Part shown: positions 16,694 to 24,122 of the stretch, piece by piece
Position numbering within the stretch: position 1 is the first letter of the stretch
Layout of the letters: the number at the start of each line of letters is the position of its first letter
Assembly (NCBI GenBank): GCA_021324975.1
Contig: JAJPIA010000113.1
Coordinates: 1-40,049, forward strand
Reading direction: 5' to 3'
From: Bacillota bacterium
GTDB taxonomy: Bacteria > Sysuimicrobiota > Sysuimicrobiia > Sysuimicrobiales > Segetimicrobiaceae
DNA: 40,049 nt
Translations under genes and position numbers: made by a program
The notes under the pieces: model-generated
What the model was told of the DNA's origin: nothing
What the model saw: the letters and a program-made list of their open reading frames with translations, nothing else
The model's database searches: none

Positions 16694-16906
16694 GCGCCAA
16701 ACGACGGCGGTAAGGGTCGCGTGGTAGCACGTAGTGGCAGGGCGAGCCCTACGCGATTCGGCGCGGTAGCATCCGGCCGCCCGCGGTCCGTTCTATCCGC
16801 GGCCGAGCCCGGTATTGCGTGAGCGCACCTTCGTTCCCCACCGCGCGCGGTACGGACACGATGAGGCGCCTGCCGGTGTCCCGCGCCGCGACGATCGACC
16901 GAACGG

Positions 16907-17190
16907 CTACGAAAGGATGAAGGCTTCGTTGGTCGTCGCCGGCCGGCCACCGCCGTTCACCAGGCCGCCCGCCGGGATAGATGGCCCCGTCTATCGTTGC
17001 AGCCCCGGTGGCGTGGGCTCCGCATCGGCGTCATCGTGATCCATCGATCGGCTTCGGGCTGGTACGCCTCGTTCTCCGAAACCACACCGCCGGCCGCTCG
17101 CCGCCGAAGATGAAGATCAGCCATCCAGGACGGCCGCCGCGACACGGCTCCGCGCCGTCGGAGCGGTGGGTCTACCACCGGTCCCGACGC
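16907..17190 (-). pseudogene. Decayed Kelch-repeat protein gene (3' relic)
   Basis: Reading the minus strand, pieces of Kelch blades appear in order but in shifting frames. About 17142-17092 gives AAAVLDG then LIFIFGGERP; 17091-17011 gives GGVVSENEAYQPEADRW and ITMTPMRSPRH; 17007-16978 gives GAATIDGAIY; 16954-16907 gives GGGRPATTNEAFILS and a stop (TAG, 16909-16907). Further upstream a DRW fragment is followed by an in-frame stop. This matches the Kelch pattern Y-x-P-x-x-D-x-W ... R-x-x-x-x-x-x-x-x-x-G-x-I-Y-x-x-G-G. At least three frameshifts and one stop interrupt it. It covers roughly two blades, ends naturally at the C-terminus, and is truncated upstream by the neighbouring gene's leader. 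Confidence 0.72.
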
Positions 17191-17243
17191 GCCGGGGTCG
17201 TCTTAGCGCGGTGCGCACGCAGGTGGGGAGAGGAGCCGGCACG

Positions 17244-18608
17244 ATGACCATGTATGAGCGTCTACTCGAGCGCGAAGCAGCCGGACGGCGGCTCGGGATC
17301 GGGCTCGTAGGCGCGGGGAAATTTGGATCCATGTTTCTCGCGCAGGCGCGGCGCACCCCGGGCCTCCACGTCGTCGGGGTCGCGGATCTCGCGCCGGCAC
17401 GCGCGCGGGAGAACCTTCGCCGAACCGGCTGGCCCGAGGAGCGCATCGCGGCGCATTCGCTGGGCGATGCCGCGGACCACGGTACAACCTGGGTGGGCGA
17501 CGACCCGCTCGCGGTGATCACGCATCCCGCCGTCGATGTGGTGATCGACGCGACCGGTCACCCACCCGCAGGCATCGCACACGCGCTGGGCGCGATCGCC
17601 AACGGCAAGCACATTATCATGGTGACCGTGGAAGCCGACGTCCTCGCCGGCCCGTTGCTCGCCCGCAAGGCCAGCCGCGCGGGCGTCGTGTACAGCCTGG
17701 CGTACGGTGACCAGCCGGCGCTGATCATCGAGCAGGTGGAATGGGCACGTACGTCCGGTTTCGAGGTGGTGGCGGCCGGGAAAGGCACGAAATATCTTCC
17801 CGAGTACCATCGGTCGACGCCCGACACCGTGTGGTCGCACTACGGGATCAACGCGGATCAGGCCCGTGCCGGGGGCCTGAACCCGCAGATGTTCAACTCG
17901 TTCATCGACGGCACGAAATCCGCCATCGAGCTGGCCGCCGTCGCCAACGCGACGGGGCTGCTCCCCGCGCCCGACGGGTTGCGCTTTCCCCCCTGCGCGG
18001 TTGAGGATCTCGCCGAAGTGCTGCGCCCCGCGGCGCAGGGAGGCATGCTCCATCATAAGGGTCAAGTCGAGGTAGTCTCGAGCGTGGCGCGCGACGGCGC
18101 GCCCGTGCCGCGCAGCCTCCGCTGGGGCGTGTACGTAACGTTCGAGGCGCCGTCCGACTACGTCGCGCGCTGCTTCGCCGAGTACGGCCTGGTCGCGGAT
18201 TCGAGCGGGCGGTATGCCGCGCTGTACCGGCCGTCGCACCTCGTTGGGCTGGAACTGGGCGTCTCCGTCGCGAGCGTCGGCATCCGCGGCGAGCCCACCG
18301 GCGCGCCTACCGCGTTTCGAGGCGACGTGGTCGCGGTGGCGAAGCGCAATCTCGCGGCCGGAACGGTGCTCGACGGAGAGGGCGGGTTTACCGTGTGGGG
18401 CCGGCTCCTTCCCGCGACCGAGAGCCTGCGGCTGGGCGCACTGCCGATTGGGCTCGCGCACGGCGTCGCGATCCGCGAGGGCGTGGCGGCCGGCGCCGTC
18501 GTCCGGTGGAGCGACGTCGCCGTCGACGAGCGCGCCGATCACGTGCGGGTGCGTCGCGAGATGGAAACCGTGGTCGGCGCCGGGGACAAGAGCGGCGGGC
18601 GGGTCTAA
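17244..18608 (+). CDS. NAD(P)-binding oxidoreductase with C-terminal SAF domain (COG4091-like)
   Basis: 454-residue protein annotated in databases as 'predicted homoserine dehydrogenase with SAF domain'. The Rossmann motif is GLVGAGKFGS (20-29), followed by VADLAPARARENLRRTG. A catalytic/oligomerisation region contains AAGKGTKYLPEYHRSTPDTVW and NPQMFNSFIDGTKSAIELAAVANATGL. The C-terminal SAF-like domain (about 365-435) reads AVAKRNLAAGTVLDGEG and IREGVAAGAVVRWSDVAVDE. Characterised relatives act in catabolism of sugar acids or polyols; true homoserine dehydrogenase activity is doubtful. ATG 17244 follows GGGGAGAGGAG; ATG 17250 is an alternative. The 3' end overlaps the convergent DMT gene by four bases. 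It may process the product of the FAH/MFS cluster upstream. Confidence 0.9.
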   Translation: MTMYERLLEREAAGRRLGIGLVGAGKFGSMFLAQARRTPGLHVVGVADLAPARARENLRRTGWPEERIAAHSLGDAADHGTTWVGDDPLAVITHPAVDVVIDATGHPPAGIAHALGAIANGKHIIMVTVEADVLAGPLLARKASRAGVVYSLAYGDQPALIIEQVEWARTSGFEVVAAGKGTKYLPEYHRSTPDTVWSHYGINADQARAGGLNPQMFNSFIDGTKSAIELAAVANATGLLPAPDGLRFPPCAVEDLAEVLRPAAQGGMLHHKGQVEVVSSVARDGAPVPRSLRWGVYVTFEAPSDYVARCFAEYGLVADSSGRYAALYRPSHLVGLELGVSVASVGIRGEPTGAPTAFRGDVVAVAKRNLAAGTVLDGEGGFTVWGRLLPATESLRLGALPIGLAHGVAIREGVAAGAVVRWSDVAVDERADHVRVRREMETVVGAGDKSGGRV

Positions 18609-19465
18609 CTCACCACGAGCGCGATGAGACCGGCGGCCATCGCCCCGGCCGCGGCCACCCGGCGGCCGGTGTCGCCTTCCTTTAGGAGATGCGCACCCAT
18701 GAGCACGCCGATCAGGATGCTGATCTCGCGAGCCGGCGCCACGTAACTGACCGCGGTGAACGTCATCGCGCTCAAGACGAGGATGTACGAGAGCGGGCTC
18801 AACGCAGCGACCAGCAGGATCTCGCGACGGTGCTGTCGCCACACGTCGGCCATCGTGGCACGCCGCGCCAGGGCCGCGGGCGCAAGCAGCGCTACGCGGC
18901 CGACGTTGCCGCCCCAGTCGAGCAGCACCGGCGGGATCGCGGCCGCGGTCACCGCGCGCTTGTCCCACAGCGTGTAGGCGGCGATAAACACGCCCGTCAG
19001 CAGCGCGTAGAGTGCGGCCCGCCCCGCGTTCGGCCGGCGCCATCCCGCGCGGCCCGTCGCGAGCAGCATGATGCCGCCGCCGATCAGTCCCGCGCCGGCC
19101 AGCCCCACCGGGCCGGGACGCTCGCCCAGGAACGCCACCGCAGCGGCCGTCGCCAGAATCGGGCCGGTGCCGCGGGCGAGCGGATACACAAGCGAGAGAT
19201 CGCCGAGGCGATACCCGCGCTGCAGCAGGAGAAAATAGGCCAGGTGGAGCGCCGCCGTGCCGGCGACAAACATCAGCTGCGCGGCGCCGATGTGGGGGCG
19301 TTGCCATGCCGCGACCGCGGCGGCGAGCGGCGCATAGAGGAGCGACCCGGCCGTCGCGAACAGCCACACAAAGACGACGCCGCCCCCGGCGCGTTTGGCC
19401 ACGAGATTCCACGCCGCGTGGATGACCGCGGCGGCCACCACGAGCGCGAACGCCGCCGCGGTCAC
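18605..19465 (-). CDS. EamA/DMT family transporter
   Basis: 286-residue drug/metabolite-transporter superfamily protein with ten predicted helices arranged as two EamA repeats (about 5-138 and 149-284). Typical features are IHAAWNLVAKRAG in helix 1, YRLGDLSLVYPLARGTGPI at the end of helix 3 and AAAVAFLGERPGPVG, then SPLSYILVLSAMTFTAVSYVAPAREIS in the second repeat. Members export amino acids, nucleosides or other metabolites; the direction and substrate are unknown here. The start is GTG 19465, without a visible ribosome site. Its stop codon overlaps the stop of the convergent SAF-domain gene (18605-18608), leaving no room for a separate terminator. Confidence 0.9.
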   Translation of the reverse strand: MTAAAFALVVAAAVIHAAWNLVAKRAGGGVVFVWLFATAGSLLYAPLAAAVAAWQRPHIGAAQLMFVAGTAALHLAYFLLLQRGYRLGDLSLVYPLARGTGPILATAAAVAFLGERPGPVGLAGAGLIGGGIMLLATGRAGWRRPNAGRAALYALLTGVFIAAYTLWDKRAVTAAAIPPVLLDWGGNVGRVALLAPAALARRATMADVWRQHRREILLVAALSPLSYILVLSAMTFTAVSYVAPAREISILIGVLMGAHLLKEGDTGRRVAAAGAMAAGLIALVVS

Positions 19466-19784
19466 TGGAGGCGACGCACGAGCCCGGGCCTGTGCGCCGA
19501 CCTATGCAGCGCCCTCGTCCTCGGTGGGTCCGCCCGCTTCCAAACCGCGCCTGACCGCTCGTCGTAGCGTCGGCACGCTGCCGTCAATATTCCGCTCCTC
19601 CCGAGTGTTCGGGTTCGTCCTGGAGGGATGCGCTCCCTGGCGCAGCGCGTGTTGGAGGACTTGTCTGTCGCGCCGTTGAACGCTGCGCCAGTCGATCCGC
19701 TCTTGCGGTTCGCGTCGCGTGACGCCGTCCCGGCGGGGCAGGCATGCTGCGGTCACGCGGCGCCGCTGCGCCCCGAGGACGACC
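19466..19784. other. 319-bp divergent intergenic region
   Basis: Lies between the minus-strand DMT gene and the plus-strand FAD-subunit gene and probably holds promoters for both. No consensus -35/-10 pair is convincing; CAATATTCC near 19585-19593 is the most AT-rich spot. One minus-strand frame ending at 19502 (LEAGGPTEDEGAA) and one plus-strand frame from 19628 look briefly protein-like, but neither matches a family, so no gene is called. GAGG six bases before ATG 19785 serves as the ribosome site of the next gene. Confidence 0.45.
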
Positions 19785-20669
19785 ATGAAGCCGGCACCGT
19801 TCGAGTATTTTGCGCCCGAGAGCCTCGAGCATGCGGTCGACCTGTTGCATGCGCACGGAGACGGGGCGAAGCTCCTTGCCGGTGGGCAGAGCCTCGTGCC
19901 GCTCATGAACATGCGATTGGCCCGCCCCGCCGTGGTGGTCGACATCAACCGGATCCCGGCGCTCGCGTACATCGCCGCTGACACGGAGACGATCCGGATC
20001 GGCGCGCTGACCCGACAGCGCGCCGCGGAAACCTCCGAGCTCGTCGCGGCGCGGTGCCCGCTGCTTCGCGACGCGCTGCGCCTCGTCGGCCACGTCCAGA
20101 TTCGCAACCGCGGGACCGTCGGCGGCAGCGTGGCGCACGCGGATCCCGCGGCGGAGCTGACGGCCGTCCTTGCGCTGCTGGACGGCCGCGTCGTCGCCCA
20201 GGGCCGGCGTGGCACGCGTGTGATCCCCGCGGCCGACCTCTTCGTGACGTACTTGACGACATCGCTCGAGGCGGACGAGGTGCTGACCGAGGTGCAGCTT
20301 CCGGCGGTGCCGACCGGCGCGGGCTGGTCGTGGATGGAGGTGGCCCGGCGCTACGGCGATTTCGCCCTGGCGGGCGCTGGGGTCGTCCTGACGATGGCCG
20401 CGGGCGCCATCGCGGAGGCGCGGATCGGCCTGACCGGGCTCGGCCCGGTGCCGGTGCGCGCGCGGGCGGCGGAGCGTGTGCTGGCCGGCCGCACGCCCTC
20501 TGAGGCGCTGTGGGCGGAGGCGGCCGCGGCGGTGCGTGACACGGTCGAGCCGGACGGCGACATCCACGCGACGGCCGAGTATCGCAGGCATGTGGCGGGC
20601 GTCGTGGTGCAGCGCGCGTTGCGCGAAGCGCGCGGACGCGCCGCGGACGCGGCCGGGTCGCACGGATGA
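19785..20669 (+). CDS. Molybdenum hydroxylase FAD-binding subunit (CoxM/CutM type)
   Basis: 294-residue middle subunit of the xanthine dehydrogenase/CO dehydrogenase family. It accepts electrons through the iron-sulfur subunit and passes them to an acceptor via FAD. The N-terminal FAD-binding domain has LLAGGQSLVPLMNMRLARP (about 28-46) and VQIRNRGTVGGSVAHADPAA (about 104-123), the two flavin-contacting loops. The C-terminal part (about 175-285) is the CO-dehydrogenase flavoprotein domain, with ARRYGDFALAGAG near 190. ATG 19785 fits the family N-terminus (MKPAPFEYFAPESLEHAVDL). An upstream in-frame start would add 22 unrelated residues. The stop overlaps the iron-sulfur gene (ATGA). The expected catalytic large subunit is not adjacent. 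Confidence 0.93.
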   Translation: MKPAPFEYFAPESLEHAVDLLHAHGDGAKLLAGGQSLVPLMNMRLARPAVVVDINRIPALAYIAADTETIRIGALTRQRAAETSELVAARCPLLRDALRLVGHVQIRNRGTVGGSVAHADPAAELTAVLALLDGRVVAQGRRGTRVIPAADLFVTYLTTSLEADEVLTEVQLPAVPTGAGWSWMEVARRYGDFALAGAGVVLTMAAGAIAEARIGLTGLGPVPVRARAAERVLAGRTPSEALWAEAAAAVRDTVEPDGDIHATAEYRRHVAGVVVQRALREARGRAADAAGSHG

Positions 20670-21157
20670 CCCATTGTGAGATCACGGTGCGGATCAACGG
20701 CCGGTCCTATGCCGGTCGCGTGGAACCCCGCAAGACGCTCGCCGACTTCATTCGCGAAGACTGCGGGCTCACGGGCACGCACCTCGGATGCGAGCACGGC
20801 GTGTGCGGCGCGTGCACGATCCTCATGGACGGCGAGGCCGTCCGGTCGTGCCTGTTGTTCGCCGTGCAGGCGGTGGGCGCGGAGCTCATGACGGTGGAGG
20901 CGCTCGCGGACGGCGACCGGCTGCACCCGATCCAGCAGGCGTTTCGCGACCACCACGCGCTGCAGTGCGGGTTCTGCACACCGGGGTTCCTGCTGACGAC
21001 GCTTGCGTTCCTGCGCGAGACCCCGCGGCCGACGGATCAGGAGATCCGCGAGGCGCTCGCGGGCAACCTGTGCCGGTGCACCGGCTACCACAACATCGTC
21101 AAGGCGGTGGCGGCAGCCGCAGCGGCCCTCGCCTCGGACCCGCGTCCGGGCGTGTAG
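20666..21157 (+). CDS. Molybdenum hydroxylase 2Fe-2S subunit (CoxS/CutS type)
   Basis: 163-residue small subunit carrying two 2Fe-2S clusters between the molybdopterin site and FAD. The plant-ferredoxin-type cluster is bound by Cys42, Cys47, Cys50 and Cys62 (GCEHGVCGACTILMDG...SC). The second cluster is held by Cys101, Cys104, Cys136 and Cys138 (QCGFCTPG and NLCRCTGY). All eight ligands are intact, so the gene is not decaying. It overlaps the FAD gene by four bases. Downstream, the region where a coxL-type gene would begin has only a ten-codon frame at 21222 with a good ribosome site, then an opposite-strand gene. Confidence 0.96.
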   Translation: MTHCEITVRINGRSYAGRVEPRKTLADFIREDCGLTGTHLGCEHGVCGACTILMDGEAVRSCLLFAVQAVGAELMTVEALADGDRLHPIQQAFRDHHALQCGFCTPGFLLTTLAFLRETPRPTDQEIREALAGNLCRCTGYHNIVKAVAAAAAALASDPRPGV

Positions 21158-21176
21158 CCGCCGGTCGCGCGTCCGC

Positions 21177-21190
21177 CCCGCGATCGCGGG
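21177..21190. repeat. 14-bp perfect palindrome downstream of coxS-like gene
   Basis: CCCGCGATCGCGGG at 21177-21190 is a perfect palindrome, 20 bases after the coxS-like stop; GTCC and GGAC further out can extend the symmetry. It could be part of a terminator or a protein-binding site. The spacing after the last gene of the operon favours a transcript-end role. No T-tract follows. Confidence 0.4.
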
Positions 21191-21220
21191 ACGGGACCCC
21201 GACCGCCGAGGGAGGCGACT

Positions 21221-21311
21221 GATGCCCAAGCGATCGAAGACCTCGTCCGCGTGACCGAGCGCGGCGGGGACCCTGATCGACACGGGAGAGATGCTGGTGG
21301 TCGGCCGATAG
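21221..21311 (+). pseudogene. Possible gene relic with M24-peptidase-like C-terminal motif
   Basis: Plus-strand reading gives AIEDLVRVTERGG from about 21221, then after a one-base shift TLIDTGEMLVVGR and a TAG stop at 21309-21311. The R/IEDLVxVTExG pattern is what the last strand of M24 (Xaa-Pro) peptidases looks like. The match is short, the frame is broken, and nothing upstream continues it. A ten-codon frame beginning ATG 21222 (MPKRSKTSSA) behind GAGGGAGG shares this DNA and may instead be a remnant of a coxL start. The evidence is weak. Confidence 0.3.
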
Positions 21312-21392
21312 CCTCCGCGCGTCCGCGCCGCGGCGCACCGGCGCGGGCCGGGCGCTGTTCTGGGCCCCCGGTTACATGCGGTACGCACGCGG

Positions 21393-22382
21393 TTACGAGC
21401 CTCCGAACACGAAGGCGATCGCGTCGCCGCTCGTTGCGGTGCGGTTGCCCGTCAGCGGATAGGTGATGATCCAGCCGTCGATGGGGCTCGTCACGGTCTC
21501 CACGGCTTCGCCGAAGACATCGTAGAGGACGGCGATCGTGTCGCCGGTCCTGACGCTCGACCCCAACGGCCTCAGCGGCCGGACCAGCCCGCCCTTGTCG
21601 CACGTCAGGTAGTGGCGGTTCGTGAGCCGCGCGGCAATCACCGGAACCTCGGTCTGCGGCTCGAGGGCGCCGTCCAGCATGCCCAGGGCGCGCATCACAT
21701 TCATCACGCCCACCACGCCGGCGCGCACGGACGGCTCCTCCCACACGTATCCTCCAGAGAGCTCCACCGTGAGCGCCGGCTTGCGGCGCTCGATCGCGGC
21801 GTCCTGGAGGGTGCCGGTCAACCCGAGCTGTCCCACGGGCCCGACCGCGACGCTCAGGCCGAACGCGTCCGCGAGAGTCCACTGACCGTCCCAGGCGGGT
21901 CCCGCGCCCCCCGTGCGCACGATGGTGAAGTTGACCGCGCCGATCGCGTTGGAGTGGATGTCGAGGACGGCGTCGGCGCGGACGACGCCCTGGTGAAACA
22001 GATCGTGCGCGATGCGTTGCGTCAGAGTGCCCTTGGCGTCGCCAGGAAAGACGCGGTTGATGTTGACGCCGTCGTGAAGCGTGAACCGCGTGGAGGTCAG
22101 GAACGCGACAGGGTGCTGCACGGGTGCGGCAACCACCGTTCCCCGGAGCGCCCGAGGGTCGAGCCGCTCGCGCACCACGCGCCGGATCACCTCGCAGCCC
22201 GGGATCTCGTCGCCGTGCACCGTGGAGCCGACCCACAGGACAGGGCCGGGTGCCGCGCCGTGTGCGATGATGACCGGGATGCGCACGCGCGTGCCGTCGC
22301 GCAGATACGCGCTCTCGAGGTACCCTGTGCCGATCGCGCCGGAGTCGGCGCGCGCGGTGCCCAGTTCGAACGCTGCGCTCAT
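21393..22382 (-). CDS. Succinylglutamate desuccinylase/aspartoacylase family deacylase
   Basis: 329-residue zinc-dependent hydrolase of the AstE/AspA (M14-like) family, which cleaves N-acyl amino acids or related amides. Zinc ligands are His56 and Glu59 (STVHGDEIPG) and His143 (LDIHSN). The substrate-side DGVNINRVFPG (104-114) and the probable catalytic Glu207 (LTVELSGG) are present. The C-terminal 90 residues form a beta-rich lipoyl-like domain (GDTIAVLYDVFGEAVETV). ATG 22382 follows AAAGGAGGATCGATCACG, a strong ribosome site. It is the last gene of a minus-strand operon headed by a polyamine-type importer, 34 bases after the permease. A natural reading is that the importer brings in an acylated amine or amino acid that this enzyme deacylates; that is inference. 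Confidence 0.9.
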   Translation of the reverse strand: MSAAFELGTARADSGAIGTGYLESAYLRDGTRVRIPVIIAHGAAPGPVLWVGSTVHGDEIPGCEVIRRVVRERLDPRALRGTVVAAPVQHPVAFLTSTRFTLHDGVNINRVFPGDAKGTLTQRIAHDLFHQGVVRADAVLDIHSNAIGAVNFTIVRTGGAGPAWDGQWTLADAFGLSVAVGPVGQLGLTGTLQDAAIERRKPALTVELSGGYVWEEPSVRAGVVGVMNVMRALGMLDGALEPQTEVPVIAARLTNRHYLTCDKGGLVRPLRPLGSSVRTGDTIAVLYDVFGEAVETVTSPIDGWIITYPLTGNRTATSGDAIAFVFGGS

Positions 22383-22416
22383 CGTGATCGATCCTCCTTT
22401 CGCGCCTCGCGCCCCT

Positions 22417-23232
22417 CTATTCCCGTTGTACGAGCCGCCGATACTCCTGCGTCTTCAAGATCGAAACCGCGACCAGCACCAACAGGACCGCGAAGGCGAT
22501 CAACAGCGCCGAGATCGCGGCGAGCGTGGGGTCCTGATAGTTCTGCTCATAGTTGAACATCGCGATCGGCAGGGTGTTGTTGCGGGGCCGCGTGATGAAC
22601 AGCGAGACCTCGACCTGGTCCCAGGACGTGACGAATGCAAACAGCGCGCTCACCGTGAGCCCCGTGCGGATCGACGGCACGGTCACCGCGAAGAACGTGA
22701 CCAGCGGGTTGGCGCCGAGATCCATCGCGGCCTCCTCGTACTCCCGGCCGGTCGTCTGGAGGCTCGCGGTGGTGATGGAGATGACGAACGGCAGGCCTAG
22801 GAGCGCGTGGCCGAGCACGAGCCCGGTGAGCGTCCCGTACAGCCCCACCCGGATGTACAGCAGGAACAGGGCCGCGCCAAAGACGATCGCGGGCACGATG
22901 ATCGGCAGGAGCAGGTAGGAGCGAAGCAGATCGCGGTGGCGGAACCGGTATCGCGCGAGCCCGTACGCGGCGAGCGTGCCCAACACGAGCGCAAGCGCGG
23001 TTGCGCCGATGCCGACGAGGAACGAGTTCTGGAGCCCGATCCGAAAGTCGGGTACCTGCAGGACGTTCTGATACCAACGCAGGGTCAGGCCGGACAGCGG
23101 GAACGTTCCGTACGTGGACGGATTGAAGGAGTCGATCGCCACGAAGGCGAGCGGGGCGAGCATGTACACGCCCACCGCGCCGAGGAACACCCACAGCGCC
23201 ACGGCCACCGGGTCGCGGGGGGCGGCGCTCAT
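22417..23232 (-). CDS. ABC transporter permease, PotC type
   Basis: 271-residue membrane subunit of a spermidine/putrescine-type importer with six predicted helices. It begins with one helix (ALWVFLGAVGVYMLAPLAFVAI is abbreviated here as the first hydrophobic run, about 10-32). FNPSTYGTFPLSGLTLRWY follows, a PotC/PotB-like periplasmic segment. The EAA loop is REYEEAAMDLGANPLVTFF, near residue 175. The stop is followed by the deacylase gene after 34 bases. ATG 23232 overlaps the end of the upstream permease gene by four bases; the longer frame upstream is only the shadow of that neighbour. Confidence 0.94.
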   Translation of the reverse strand: MSAAPRDPVAVALWVFLGAVGVYMLAPLAFVAIDSFNPSTYGTFPLSGLTLRWYQNVLQVPDFRIGLQNSFLVGIGATALALVLGTLAAYGLARYRFRHRDLLRSYLLLPIIVPAIVFGAALFLLYIRVGLYGTLTGLVLGHALLGLPFVISITTASLQTTGREYEEAAMDLGANPLVTFFAVTVPSIRTGLTVSALFAFVTSWDQVEVSLFITRPRNNTLPIAMFNYEQNYQDPTLAAISALLIAFAVLLVLVAVSILKTQEYRRLVQRE

Positions 23233-24122
23233 CGGCGATCCTCCAGGGTCGCCAGGCGCCGGCGAAAGAGGAGGTTGGAGCCGAGCATCGTCGCCCACAC
23301 CAGGACGATGAGCACGGTCGCTTCCACCGCCGCGAGGGGCCAGTCGAGGTCGGAGATGTTCTCGTAGATCAGGAGCGGCAGCACCTGAACGCGGCCGCCG
23401 CCCAGCAACTGTGGGGTGACGTAGGCGTTCATGGCCAGCACGAATGTGAGCTGCGCCGCCGCGTACAGTCCGGGGAACGACAGCGGCCACGTGATCCGGA
23501 AAAATCCTTGCAGGCGCGTCGCGCCGAGGTCGGCCGCGGCCTCGCGGAGCGCAGGGTCGGTCCGGAGGAGCACGCTCAGGATCGGAAAGACGGTGAACGG
23601 CAGCAGCACGTGCACTAGGGCCACGGTCACCCCCGTGACGTCGAAGAGGAGGCGGACCGGAGCGGCGACAAGGTGCAGGCGCAACAGCGCCCAGTTGACA
23701 AGCCCTCCGCGGGCGAGGACCACGAGCCAGCCGTACGCCCGGACGATGCTGCTCGTGAGGAGGGGCGAGAAGATCAAAATGTAGGCCGCGATCACCCAAC
23801 CAGGCCGGCGGATCTTTGTGATCGCGTACGCGGTGGGATAGCCCACGACGAGGCAGATCGCGGTGGTTGTTACTGCAAGACGAATCTCCTGCCAGACGAC
23901 GCCGGCGTAAAAGGGATCGGTAAAGAAGTGCCGGTAGGCTTCAAACGTCAGGGTGGGTTGCACCTGGGTCCCGGTGAAGTGATACGCGCTGTTGACGAGC
24001 AGGATGCAGAGCGCCACAAGCAATACCGCGGCGAGGAACACTGTGGCCGGGCCGAGGAGCCCGGTGAGGGCCAGGGAGCGCCCGCGCGCACCCCGGGGTG
24101 TTGCGGCGTAGGTTGGGCTCAT
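23229..24122 (-). CDS. ABC transporter permease, PotB type
   Basis: 297-residue partner permease. After a short basic N-terminus comes a first helix (about 18-42), a periplasmic loop (FEAYRHFFTDPFY), then a helix block around ATTTAICLVVGYPTAYAIT typical of PotB. The EAA loop is ALREAAADLGATRLQGFFRI, about 199-218. The C-terminal NAYVTPQLLGGGRVQVLPLLIY block is characteristic of this subfamily. ATG 24122 overlaps the ATPase stop (ATGA); an in-frame ATG 11 codons further upstream lies inside the ATPase gene. It forms the channel with the PotC-type subunit that follows. Confidence 0.94.
   Translation of the reverse strand: MSPTYAATPRGARGRSLALTGLLGPATVFLAAVLLVALCILLVNSAYHFTGTQVQPTLTFEAYRHFFTDPFYAGVVWQEIRLAVTTTAICLVVGYPTAYAITKIRRPGWVIAAYILIFSPLLTSSIVRAYGWLVVLARGGLVNWALLRLHLVAAPVRLLFDVTGVTVALVHVLLPFTVFPILSVLLRTDPALREAAADLGATRLQGFFRITWPLSFPGLYAAAQLTFVLAMNAYVTPQLLGGGRVQVLPLLIYENISDLDWPLAAVEATVLIVLVWATMLGSNLLFRRRLATLEDRR

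Noticed and set aside
16694-16900. Possible T-box-like sequence (GGGTCGCGTGGTAGCACG) near 16710
   Set aside because: It lacks the conserved antiterminator core and a following tRNA-related gene, and there is no terminator structure.
17244-18608. Naming the SAF-domain protein a homoserine dehydrogenase (hom)
   Set aside because: It lacks the usual Hom domain order and ACT domain; COG4091 proteins carry that name only by distant similarity.
19502-19784. Protein-like frames in the divergent gap before the FAD-subunit gene
   Set aside because: Two opposite-strand readings look briefly plausible but neither has a family match or a proper start, so they are left as non-coding.
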